From contig NZLE01000097.1 of assembly GCA_002692605.1 (NCBI GenBank), positions 11,196-17,417 on the forward strand: 6,222 bases of DNA, read 5' to 3'. Below the pieces are notes generated by a model. The model searched no databases. It was given only the letters and a program-made list of their open reading frames with translations, and had not been told where the DNA came from. Of this stretch, positions 1-5,940 are shown piece by piece; the first letter of the stretch is position 1, and the number at the start of each line of letters is the position of its first letter. The position numbers and the translations under genes are program-made. Origin of the DNA: Opitutia bacterium. GTDB taxonomy: Bacteria > Verrucomicrobiota > Verrucomicrobiia > Opitutales > Seribacteraceae.

Positions 1-267
1 GGCGCAAGAGCGGTTTTGGTCAAAGGAGGTCATTTGCCGGGAGACCATTGCGTGGACCTTCTTGCTAGGAACGGAGAAAGGGAATTGCTTTTTGAGAGAC
101 CTAGAATCTCAGGCGGCATTCGGGTTCGGGGAACAGGTTGCCGTTTGGCAACCGCCATTGCCTGGTGTTTGTCAAAGGAGAAGGGCCTTCCCGAAGCCGT
201 AAAGAATGCCGGAGACTACGTTCATGGATACATTAAAAGGCAGTCAAGACGCGGGAAAGCGTTCTGA
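1..267 (+). CDS. thiD: Hydroxymethylpyrimidine/phosphomethylpyrimidine kinase, C-terminal part (5' end outside window)
   Basis: The reading frame is open from base 1 and ends at TGA 265-267, giving the last 88 residues of a ribokinase-fold kinase. In this family ThiD phosphorylates hydroxymethylpyrimidine (and its monophosphate) in the cytosol to make the pyrimidine half of thiamine. Visible hallmarks are VLVKGGH near the left edge, an acidic D-x-L strand (CVDLL), the anion-hole motif RGTGC at about residues 46-50 of the fragment, then LATAIAW and a final helix ending in GDYVHGYIK. This order and spacing match the ThiD C-terminus, which normally follows about 170-180 further residues. The internal TTG at position 16 is not a real start, because the homology continues upstream of it to the window edge. 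The gene converges on ruvA with only 7 bp between the stops. A pyridoxal kinase or another ribokinase relative is possible, but the VKGGH plus GTGC pattern favours ThiD. Confidence 0.85.
   Translation, partial: GARAVLVKGGHLPGDHCVDLLARNGERELLFERPRISGGIRVRGTGCRLATAIAWCLSKEKGLPEAVKNAGDYVHGYIKRQSRRGKAF
247..265 (-). terminator. Weak hairpin at the thiD/ruvA tail-to-tail junction, possible terminator of the dapA-dapB-ruvA unit
   Basis: AGACGC (247-252) pairs with GCGTTCT (259-265) through six base pairs with one bulged T and a 6-nt loop. Read on the minus strand, the hairpin comes just after the ruvA stop and is followed by TTGACTGCCTTTT, a broken and short T-run. Read on the plus strand it is followed by A residues, so it would not act as an intrinsic terminator for thiD. 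The stem lies inside the thiD coding end, so coding constraint alone may explain it. This is a weak candidate only. Confidence 0.2.
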
Positions 268-274
268 AAAAGGA

Positions 275-901
275 TCAGCGGCCCAACGCCTTTCGAATCA
301 ATTCCTCTGTGCTTGCCTCATTGCCGAGCGATTCCGACGCCTTGCGGATTGCCTGATCCGCATCCGTGGCTTTGTAGCCCAAGGTGAGAAGGGCGGAAAC
401 GGCATCCTGGTAGGAAGCGAAATCGGTCGATTTCTCTTCCGGCAAATTCCCATCGGGGATTTGCTTTTGGCTTTGCGAAGGAGTGACTGAACCTTTCGGC
501 AAAACCTTATCCTTGAGTTCGACCACGATTCGTTCCGCGGTTTTCTTGCCCAGACCTTGGGCTTTGGAAAGCATTCCAACGTCTCCATTCGCGATTGAGT
601 TCTTTAAGGTGGGTAAGGACAGGGAACCGAGAAGGTTGAGGGCAATCTTGGGTCCGATACCGGAAACCTTGTCCACGATCATCCGAAAAAAATCACGGGA
701 CTCCCGGTCAAAGAAGCCATAGAGAGTTTGAGAGTCCTCTCGATAGGTTGCATGGGTATATAACTTAATTTCTTTGCCTAAGGCCGGTAATTTCTCTGAA
801 GTTGTGAGAGGGATATGAACTTCGTAGCCCATTCCGCCGATTTGCACGACCGCCAAGTTAAGCTGGCATTCTATCAAGTCTCCTTCAATGAAAGATATCA
901 T
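275..901 (-). CDS. ruvA: Holliday junction branch migration complex subunit RuvA
   Basis: This 208-residue protein matches the usual length of about 200 for RuvA. RuvA tetramers bind the four-way DNA junction and hold RuvB helicase rings on it during recombination and repair in the cytosol. Domain I (about residues 1-65, OB fold) opens MISFIEGDLIE and holds the acidic-pin residues E55 and D56 in REDSQTLYGF, as in E. coli. Domain II has two helix-hairpin-helix motifs: VSGIGPKIALNLL (79-91) and AQGLGKKTAERIVVELK (114-130). A variable linker (about 134-160, rich in Q, S and P) leads to domain III (about 160-208, DAVSALLTLGYK), which contacts RuvB. The ATG at 899-901 gives the family's standard N-terminus. 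It lies 17 bp after the dapB stop, with no Shine-Dalgarno sequence, so ruvA is probably translated from the dap transcript. Neither ruvB nor ruvC is adjacent in this window. Confidence 0.97.
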   Translation of the reverse strand: MISFIEGDLIECQLNLAVVQIGGMGYEVHIPLTTSEKLPALGKEIKLYTHATYREDSQTLYGFFDRESRDFFRMIVDKVSGIGPKIALNLLGSLSLPTLKNSIANGDVGMLSKAQGLGKKTAERIVVELKDKVLPKGSVTPSQSQKQIPDGNLPEEKSTDFASYQDAVSALLTLGYKATDADQAIRKASESLGNEASTEELIRKALGR

Positions 902-918
902 CGTAGATTCAAAATGGG

Positions 919-1659
919 TCAGGCGGTCAGACCAAGCACATCCTGCATGGAGTAAAGACCCGGAGGTTGTGTGGTAACCCAGTTAGTGGCCCTGAGGGCG
1001 CCTGCGGCGAAGATCACCCGATCCGTGGCCCGATGGGTCAGTTCGATCCTTTCTCCGCTTCCGGCGAACATAACCGTATGCTCACCGACCACATCCCCTC
1101 CACGCAGGGCATGAGAACCGATTTCATTGTCTTTGCGCTCGCCGACCATTCCCTGACGACCATGGACGAGTTCATCATCGGTAAGATTTCTGGATTCCTT
1201 GAGAATTTCCAGAAGTCGGTCCGCAGTGCCGCTGGGAGCGTCCTTCTTCAGGCGATGATGCATTTCAATCACCTCGGGATCAAAGTCGCTTTTGCCGTCC
1301 AGAACCTCAGCCGCTTTTTGGGTAAGAAAGAAAAGCAGGTTCACCCCTGTGGAAAAATTCCCCGCCCAAACCATGGGTATTCTCTCTGATAAACGAGTGA
1401 TCTTTTCCTTTTCCTCGTTTTCATGTCCAGTGGTTCCAATAACCATGGGTTTCCCATGATCTGCTGCCAGATTCGCCAAGGGTAGGGTGGCGTCACGCAA
1501 TGAAAAATCGATGACCGCATCGCATTGCTCAATGAGGGGACTTGGGTCATCACCGAGATCGATGGGGTGAGATATAAGGCAATCGTGATTATGAGCAATG
1601 GATTGAATGGCTTGACCCATCCTGCCTTTGGCTCCGCTGAGAAGAATTTTCTTGGGCAT
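919..1659 (-). CDS. dapB: 4-hydroxy-tetrahydrodipicolinate reductase
   Basis: DapB reduces the DapA product, 4-hydroxy-tetrahydrodipicolinate, with NAD(P)H to tetrahydrodipicolinate in the diaminopimelate/lysine pathway. The 246-residue protein has an N-terminal Rossmann domain with GAKGRMG (9-15) and VIGTTG (73-78). Its substrate domain carries the signature EMHHRLKKDAPSGTA (132-146), in which H134/H135 and K138 align with E. coli His159/His160 and Lys163. RGGDVVGEH (186-194) follows. The second strand/loop region after residue 30 is shorter than in E. coli DapB (273 aa) but remains within the family range. I place the start at ATG 1657-1659, which yields MPKKILLSGAKGRMG, the normal DapB beginning. 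A longer reading from TTG at 1707 would add 16 unconserved residues overlapping dapA and is less likely. The start is 7 bp after the dapA stop, so the two genes are probably co-transcribed and perhaps translationally coupled. Confidence 0.96.
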   Translation of the reverse strand: MPKKILLSGAKGRMGQAIQSIAHNHDCLISHPIDLGDDPSPLIEQCDAVIDFSLRDATLPLANLAADHGKPMVIGTTGHENEEKEKITRLSERIPMVWAGNFSTGVNLLFFLTQKAAEVLDGKSDFDPEVIEMHHRLKKDAPSGTADRLLEILKESRNLTDDELVHGRQGMVGERKDNEIGSHALRGGDVVGEHTVMFAGSGERIELTHRATDRVIFAAGALRATNWVTTQPPGLYSMQDVLGLTA

Positions 1660-1666
1660 GGTACGC

Positions 1667-2554
1667 TTAGATGGAAAGGTTGGCGGCAATCTTCTCCAGG
1701 AGATCAAAACTATCGGAAGAAGGGGGAGTGAGAGGAAGCCGAACCTCAGGGGAGTGGAGTATTCCCTTCAGATGCATCACCGTTTTAACGGGGACTGGAT
1801 TAGGTTCGCAAAAAAGATTGGTGAACAAGGCATAATTATCAAGATGAATGCTTCTGGCCTGTTCGGTGTTTCCGGACAAGGCATGAGTCACCAGTTCGGA
1901 AACCACTTCAGGGAGAAGGTTCGAAGCCACGCTGATCACACCTTTTGCTCCGCAGGCGATGAAAGGAAGGGTCAGTCCGTCATCTCCGGATAGAACGACG
2001 AAGTCTTCGTCCAAAGAACAAAGCGTTTCCGATACCTTTGATGATTTTCCACCGGCTTCCTTCAGGGCACAGATATGAGGATATTTTTCGCGAAGTTTTT
2101 GAACCGTGGATGTGGAAATCTCGATTCCGCAACGCGATGGAATGGAGTAAAGAACGATCGGTTTCTCGGTGATTTTGGCAAGGGCTCCGAAATGGGCGAG
2201 TAAGCCTTCCTGACTGGGTTTGTTATAATAGGGGGCTACGAGAAGAAAGGCATCGGCACCCAGTTCGTCCGCTTTTTGGGTCAGGTATACCGCTTCTCTG
2301 GTGGAATTGGCCCCGGTTCCGGCAATTACCGGAACTTTTCCAGCTATGTGTTCGATGGTTTCTTGAATGACCTTGAGATGCTCCTCTTTTGATAGGGTGG
2401 GAGATTCGCCAGTCGTTCCGCATGGAACGACCCCGGAGACACCGCCTTTCAATTGCCTGTCCAGGAGACTGTGTAGATCCGCAAAATCAACGGCTCCGTC
2501 TTGGAAAGGTGTGACGAGCGCAGTGTGCGCTCCATGAAGTAGATTCTTGTCCAT
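1667..2554 (-). CDS. dapA: 4-hydroxy-tetrahydrodipicolinate synthase
   Basis: DapA condenses pyruvate with aspartate semialdehyde, the entry step to diaminopimelate and lysine. The 295-residue protein is a complete TIM-barrel of the DapA/N-acetylneuraminate lyase family, close to the usual 290-300. Key positions are CGTTGESPTL (45-54, active-site threonines), LVAPYYNKPSQEGL (about 105-118), the catalytic tyrosine in VLYSIPSRCG (Y136) and the Schiff-base lysine in ALKEAGG (K165). These align with E. coli Thr44, Tyr133 and Lys161. GTTGES together with YYNKP favours DapA over other lyases of the fold, and the adjacent dapB supports this. I use ATG 2552-2554 (MDKNLLHGAHTALVTPF). A TTG two codons upstream (2558-2560) is possible but less likely. 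No Shine-Dalgarno sequence precedes it. It is the first gene of the minus-strand unit and diverges from lepA across 88 bp. Confidence 0.96.
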   Translation of the reverse strand: MDKNLLHGAHTALVTPFQDGAVDFADLHSLLDRQLKGGVSGVVPCGTTGESPTLSKEEHLKVIQETIEHIAGKVPVIAGTGANSTREAVYLTQKADELGADAFLLVAPYYNKPSQEGLLAHFGALAKITEKPIVLYSIPSRCGIEISTSTVQKLREKYPHICALKEAGGKSSKVSETLCSLDEDFVVLSGDDGLTLPFIACGAKGVISVASNLLPEVVSELVTHALSGNTEQARSIHLDNYALFTNLFCEPNPVPVKTVMHLKGILHSPEVRLPLTPPSSDSFDLLEKIAANLSI

Positions 2555-2570
2555 TATCAATAAATATGTG

Positions 2571-2637
2571 AGAGTTGGGTTTCCCGCTTTAATTTCCCAC
2601 CTTCTTTTTCGGTTGGAAATTTTGAGTGGTCAACTCT
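2571..2637. repeat. Outer 7-bp inverted repeat enclosing the inner dyad
   Basis: AGAGTTG (2571-2577) and CAACTCT (2631-2637) are perfect reverse complements. They flank the inner repeat at 2591-2621 nearly symmetrically, with the two symmetry centres only 2 bp apart. Seven base pairs alone could be chance; the near-shared centre makes it more noticeable. Confidence 0.5.
2591..2621. repeat. Inverted repeat, 11-bp arms with one mismatch, 9-bp spacer
   Basis: The left arm AATTTCCCACC (2591-2601) and right arm GGTTGGAAATT (2611-2621) are reverse complements at 10 of 11 positions (mismatch 2598/2614), around the spacer TTCTTTTTC. In RNA from either strand this would form a hairpin, ending 21 nt before the lepA ATG on the plus strand. 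As DNA it could be a dimeric regulator site. No T-run follows directly, so it is not a standard terminator. Confidence 0.7.
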
Positions 2638-2642
2638 TTTTC

Positions 2643-4445
2643 ATGGTGGAAACACAAAGGATTCGAAATTTTTGTATCATCGCTCACGTCGATCACGGCA
2701 AGACCACTTTGTCCGACCGACTCCTCGAGCGTACCCAGACGGTGATGCAGAGGGAAATGAAGGAACAACTTCTGGATTCCATGGACTTGGAGCGCGAACG
2801 CGGCATTACCATCAAATGTCATCCGGTTTCGATGAACTATTTGGCAGCGGATGGAAAGGACTATTTGTTCAATCTCATAGATACCCCAGGCCATGTCGAT
2901 TTTTCCTACGAGGTTTCGAGGAGTTTGGCGGCTTGTGAAGGGGCATTGCTTCTCATCGACGCATCTCAGGGAGTGGAAGCCCAGACTCTGGCCAATGCTC
3001 AATTGGCCGATTCTCAGGGTCTGGAGATCATTCCCGTGATCAACAAGGTCGACCTTCCAAGCGCGGACGTTGATAGAGTGTCCAAGCAAATTGAGGATAT
3101 TCTGGCCATCCCCGCGGATGAGGCCATTTTGGCCAGTGGAAAGTCGGGAATCGGCGTGGATGAGATTTTGGAAGCAGTAGTTCATCGCCTGCCTCCACCC
3201 AGATGGACAGATCATCCCAAGCCTCGAGCTCTCGTATTCGACAGTCAGTTTGACTCCTACAAGGGAGTAATTTGCTACGTCCGCGTTTTTTCGGGTTCGT
3301 TTCCGCGGAATGGGAACCTGATTCTTATGAGCGACGCCCGAAAAACTCAGATTAAGGAGATCGGTAAGTTTTGCCCCCAACCAGTCCCCCTTGATGCGCT
3401 TACGGTTGGAGAAGTCGGTTATGTGGTCACGGGTATTCGGGACGTCGCCGAAATTAAGATCGGAGACACCCTGTCTCTCTCCGACGACAGCGCGGAGGAA
3501 ATGCTTCCCGGTTACAAGGAGGTCAGGCCCATGGTGTTTAGCGGTTTGTATCCCTTGGACACTTCGGATTATGAGAAATTGAAGAAAAGCGTAGGCAAAC
3601 TTCGCCTGAACGATGCCGCCTTCACCTTTCAATCCGAGACTTCCGTTGCACTTGGTTTCGGTTTTCGTTGCGGGTTCTTGGGTTTGCTGCACATGGAAAT
3701 CATCCAAGAGAGATTGCGGAGGGAATATGATTTGGATTTGATTTCGACCTATCCTAGCGTTGTCTATCGGGTCCACATGACCGCCGGAGGAATGGTGGAA
3801 GTCGACAACCCCCTTGATTTGCCTGACACCACGGAGGTTCTAAGGATTGAAGAACCCACTATTTTGGCCCGTATTCATGCCCCCAATGACAGCATTGGCG
3901 ATTTGCTTGCGTTGGTTACCGAAAAGCGGGGCACTTGCAGCAATACCGAGACCATTGACGAGACTCGCGTGATGATGACCTGTCATCTTCCTTTGAATGA
4001 AATCCTCGTGGATTTCAATGATCGTCTGAAAAGCGTGACCCATGGATATGGCTCAATGGATTACGACATGGACGAATACCAGGAGTCGGCTCTCGTCAGG
4101 ATGGAAATTCTTGTGAATGCCGAACCGGTTGACGCCTTTTCGACCATCGTTCATCGCGACAAGGCGGAAACGCGGGGTAGGGCGCTTTGCTCCAAATTGA
4201 AGGATATTCTCCCGAGGCAACTTTTTAAGATCGCTCTTCAGGCCGCCGTTGGGGGTAAAGTGATTGCTCGTGAAACCATTTCCGCGTTGCGAAAAGACGT
4301 GACTGCTAAATGCTACGGAGGCGATATCAGCAGAAAGAGAAAACTATTGGAGAAACAAAAGGAAGGTAAAAAGAGGATGAAGCAAATTGGCAGTGTCAAC
4401 ATCCCCCAGGAAGCATTTGTGCAAATCCTCAAGAGCTCATCCTAA
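2643..4445 (+). CDS. lepA: Elongation factor 4 (LepA), ribosomal back-translocase GTPase
   Basis: The 600-residue protein has the typical length and full domain order of LepA/EF4, a GTPase that binds bacterial ribosomes and is reported to affect translocation, initiation and 30S assembly. GTPase motifs are G1 AHVDHGKTT (14-22), G2 RGITIK (53-58), G3 DTPGHVDF (80-87), G4 NKVD (134-137) and G5 SGKSGIG (165-171). The G5 box reads S-G-K where most family members have S-A-K. Domain II, the EF-G-like domains III and V (GFGFRCGFLGLLHMEI, 338-353) and the LepA-specific C-terminal domain (CYGGDISRKRKLLEKQKEGK, 557-576, and NIPQEAF, 586-592) are all present. ATG 2643-2645 gives the family start MVETQRIRNFCIIAHVDHGK. 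The frame stays open upstream to TTG 2547, but those 32 codons do not resemble LepA. The gene is separated by 16 bp from lepB, so the two are probably co-transcribed. Confidence 0.98.
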   Translation: MVETQRIRNFCIIAHVDHGKTTLSDRLLERTQTVMQREMKEQLLDSMDLERERGITIKCHPVSMNYLAADGKDYLFNLIDTPGHVDFSYEVSRSLAACEGALLLIDASQGVEAQTLANAQLADSQGLEIIPVINKVDLPSADVDRVSKQIEDILAIPADEAILASGKSGIGVDEILEAVVHRLPPPRWTDHPKPRALVFDSQFDSYKGVICYVRVFSGSFPRNGNLILMSDARKTQIKEIGKFCPQPVPLDALTVGEVGYVVTGIRDVAEIKIGDTLSLSDDSAEEMLPGYKEVRPMVFSGLYPLDTSDYEKLKKSVGKLRLNDAAFTFQSETSVALGFGFRCGFLGLLHMEIIQERLRREYDLDLISTYPSVVYRVHMTAGGMVEVDNPLDLPDTTEVLRIEEPTILARIHAPNDSIGDLLALVTEKRGTCSNTETIDETRVMMTCHLPLNEILVDFNDRLKSVTHGYGSMDYDMDEYQESALVRMEILVNAEPVDAFSTIVHRDKAETRGRALCSKLKDILPRQLFKIALQAAVGGKVIARETISALRKDVTAKCYGGDISRKRKLLEKQKEGKKRMKQIGSVNIPQEAFVQILKSSS

Positions 4446-4461
4446 AACCATAAATCATCTT

Positions 4462-5847
4462 ATGACTTTTCAGAAAGCCAGTCGCATCCAAAGGAAAGGG
4501 GCCAAGGAAATACTCAGGGTCGGTCAAAAGGCCTTGGCCTACCGCAAGGATCTTTTGGATAAGGAGCAAAGAGACAGACTTAAGCATGCCAACGAGAAGC
4601 TCTTGGGGGTAATGCGGGCAAAACCGGTACTTTCGGCGTCCTTGGAGGAATCGGCCAATGAGGTAGACCTTGCCTTGCGGGAATCGGGAGGTTTGTACTA
4701 CCGAAAAAAATCTCTCGTGGAGAACATCGAGATGCTTCTGGTCGCTGCAATCGTGGTTATTGGCATCCGAAGTTTTTTCATTCAACCCTTTATTATTCCG
4801 ACCAACTCAATGTTTCCATCCTTTTCGGGCATGCAACCCAATATATATGAGGACACGAGCGAAGTTCCCGGTTTCTTCCAGCGAGCCGTGGATAAGGTTC
4901 TCCTGGGGGCAGCGCACTACAAACTGAAGGCTGAAAGTTCAGGGAATCTGTATTTGAAACTGCAGGCCGGAGGAAGTTTCCGTTTTGCTCGTGCGAATTT
5001 TCCGGATGGACGGTTCTTCATTTTTCCAACCACGGTCCGTGAATACGTCTTTGAAATTGGTGGAAAGGAGCATCTTCTGAGAGTACCGGCCGAATTCGAT
5101 TTGGATGAGTTGTTGGCCCGTAAGTTTGCCGGCATCGAAAATTTGCGCGATTTGCCCATGGTCGTTACCCAAGATCATGGCTTTTCGGGTAACCGCTTGA
5201 AGTTGAGCGATCAACCGATTCGAAAAGGCGATCTCGCTCTGGCATTCGACATTCTCCTCGGCGATGCCTTGTTTGTGGATCGCATGTCTTACAATTTCGT
5301 TTCTCCGAAGTCTGGGGATCCTTTGGTCTTTCGAACCGGTAGCATCGATGACTTCAACCGGAAAGTGGGTACTCCGGTAAGGACTTTGATTGGCGAAGAC
5401 AAGTATTACATCAAACGGCTCATAGGAGAACCGGGAGACACTCTTGAGATGAGAGTGCCTGAATCCATTTTCACCAATGGAACAGACGTAAGAAAAGGCG
5501 TGCCCGGAATCCTTTACAGGAATGGAGAACCTCTGCATGGAAGAACCGCCTTTGAAAAGAACCGCCAAAGAACTGAAAGCCTTGCCGATTTACCGGATGC
5601 GCAGAACCAATCAGGCTTTCCTGGATACCGTGCGGAAGGATTGCTGACGAACCGCTCGGTTCTCAAGGTACCGGATCGGAACTCTTCGAACAACCCAACC
5701 GGTAAAAAGGGTTTTTTCGCCATGGGTGATAATTCCACCGACAGTTTGGATGGGCGGGCATGGGGCTTTGTTCCCGAAGATGAAATCATCGGACGTGCCT
5801 TGCTGGTGTATTATCCGTTCACTCGCAGATGGGGCTTCACCCATTGA
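4462..5847 (+). CDS. lepB: Signal peptidase I (leader peptidase), long form with N-terminal extension and inserted segment
   Basis: Signal peptidase I removes signal peptides from exported proteins at the outer face of the cytoplasmic membrane. From ATG 4462 the protein has 461 residues, against 324 in E. coli and under 200 in many Gram-positive forms. Residues 1-88 are highly charged and probably cytosolic (helical, K/R-rich, ending YYRKKSLVEN). One membrane segment spans about 91-112. The catalytic serine is S116 in IPTNSMFPSF (box B). Box C is GDALFVDR (267-274) with SGDPLVF (284-290). The general-base lysine is K318 in YYIKRLIGEPGD (box D). Box E is GDNSTDSLDGRAWGFVP (422-438), keeping S428, D430 and R432. 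All catalytic residues are therefore present. Two expansions stand out: about 140 residues between boxes B and C, and about 85 between boxes D and E, the latter comparable to domain II of E. coli LepB. The frame is open back to TTG 4387 inside lepA, but ATG 4462, 16 bp after the lepA stop, is the better start. Confidence 0.95.
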   Translation: MTFQKASRIQRKGAKEILRVGQKALAYRKDLLDKEQRDRLKHANEKLLGVMRAKPVLSASLEESANEVDLALRESGGLYYRKKSLVENIEMLLVAAIVVIGIRSFFIQPFIIPTNSMFPSFSGMQPNIYEDTSEVPGFFQRAVDKVLLGAAHYKLKAESSGNLYLKLQAGGSFRFARANFPDGRFFIFPTTVREYVFEIGGKEHLLRVPAEFDLDELLARKFAGIENLRDLPMVVTQDHGFSGNRLKLSDQPIRKGDLALAFDILLGDALFVDRMSYNFVSPKSGDPLVFRTGSIDDFNRKVGTPVRTLIGEDKYYIKRLIGEPGDTLEMRVPESIFTNGTDVRKGVPGILYRNGEPLHGRTAFEKNRQRTESLADLPDAQNQSGFPGYRAEGLLTNRSVLKVPDRNSSNNPTGKKGFFAMGDNSTDSLDGRAWGFVPEDEIIGRALLVYYPFTRRWGFTH

Positions 5848-5865
5848 TCCTTCTTTACATACAAT
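5836..5865 (+). promoter_or_regulatory. Possible sigma-70-like promoter for malQ
   Basis: TACAAT (5860-5865) matches the -10 consensus in five of six positions. TTCACC (5836-5841), 18 bp upstream, matches the -35 in four of six. It overlaps the end of lepB and would start transcription about 70 bp before malQ. An alternative -35, TTTACA at 5854-5859, lacks a good -10 at 16-18 bp. The base composition is AT-rich, so chance matches are likely, and malQ might instead be read from the lepA-lepB transcript. Confidence 0.3.
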
Positions 5866-5874
5866 AAACTTCGC

Positions 5875-5898
5875 ACAATATGCATTATGTCTAATTAG
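5875..5898. repeat. Two adjacent palindromes upstream of malQ, operator-like
   Basis: Positions 5875-5890 form an imperfect palindrome: ACA..ATGCAT..TGT, with 12 of 16 bases symmetric and an ATGCAT core. It is followed directly by the perfect 8-bp palindrome CTAATTAG (5891-5898). They lie in the 93-bp lepB-malQ gap, just downstream of the possible promoter and 42 bp before the malQ ATG. The placement would suit a repressor site, but AT-rich DNA often gives short palindromes and I recognise no regulator's consensus. Confidence 0.35.
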
Positions 5899-5940
5899 TG
5901 TATTTGGCTGCGCCCCATGGCTTTGGATTCGGATTAAGGA

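Larger units (their letters stand above)
2555..2642. promoter_or_regulatory. Divergent dapA/lepA control region
   Basis: These 88 bp separate the start codons of two divergent genes and must contain, or overlap, the promoters of both units. The sequence is AT-rich with pyrimidine tracts. TTTAAT at 2588-2593 matches the TATAAT box in five of six bases in the lepA direction, but no good -35 lies at the right distance. TTGACC on the minus strand (2633-2628) resembles a -35 for dapA, but no convincing -10 follows at 16-18 bp. The region is dominated by nested inverted repeats, listed separately. I cannot fix a transcription start for either gene. Confidence 0.5.

Noticed and set aside
1660..1707. 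In-frame upstream extension of dapB from TTG 1707
   Set aside because: It adds 16 residues before the normal DapB beginning MPKKILLSG and overlaps the dapA end.
2622..2641. GAGT-n-ACTC followed by TTTTT before lepA, terminator-like
   Set aside because: The stem is only four base pairs and it sits directly before the lepA start, so an intrinsic terminator is unlikely.
2547..2642. In-frame upstream extension of lepA from TTG 2547
   Set aside because: The 32 added residues do not resemble any LepA N-terminus and would cover the divergent promoter region and overlap the dapA start.
2555..2642. Lysine riboswitch upstream of dapA
   Set aside because: The known lysine riboswitch needs well over 150 nt of leader with several helices. 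The 88-bp gap shows only the simple dyads.
2589..3776. A 395-codon open frame on the minus strand, antisense to lepA
   Set aside because: It lies wholly opposite a clear lepA, and its translation shows no recognisable motif or plausible domain pattern. It is a shadow of the lepA codon pattern.
4387..4461. In-frame upstream extension of lepB from TTG 4387 within lepA
   Set aside because: The extension is a frame-shifted reading of the conserved lepA C-terminus. ATG 4462 just after lepA is a simpler start.
4939..5568. A 209-codon open frame on the minus strand inside lepB
   Set aside because: It is antisense to the well-supported lepB catalytic region and has no recognisable features.
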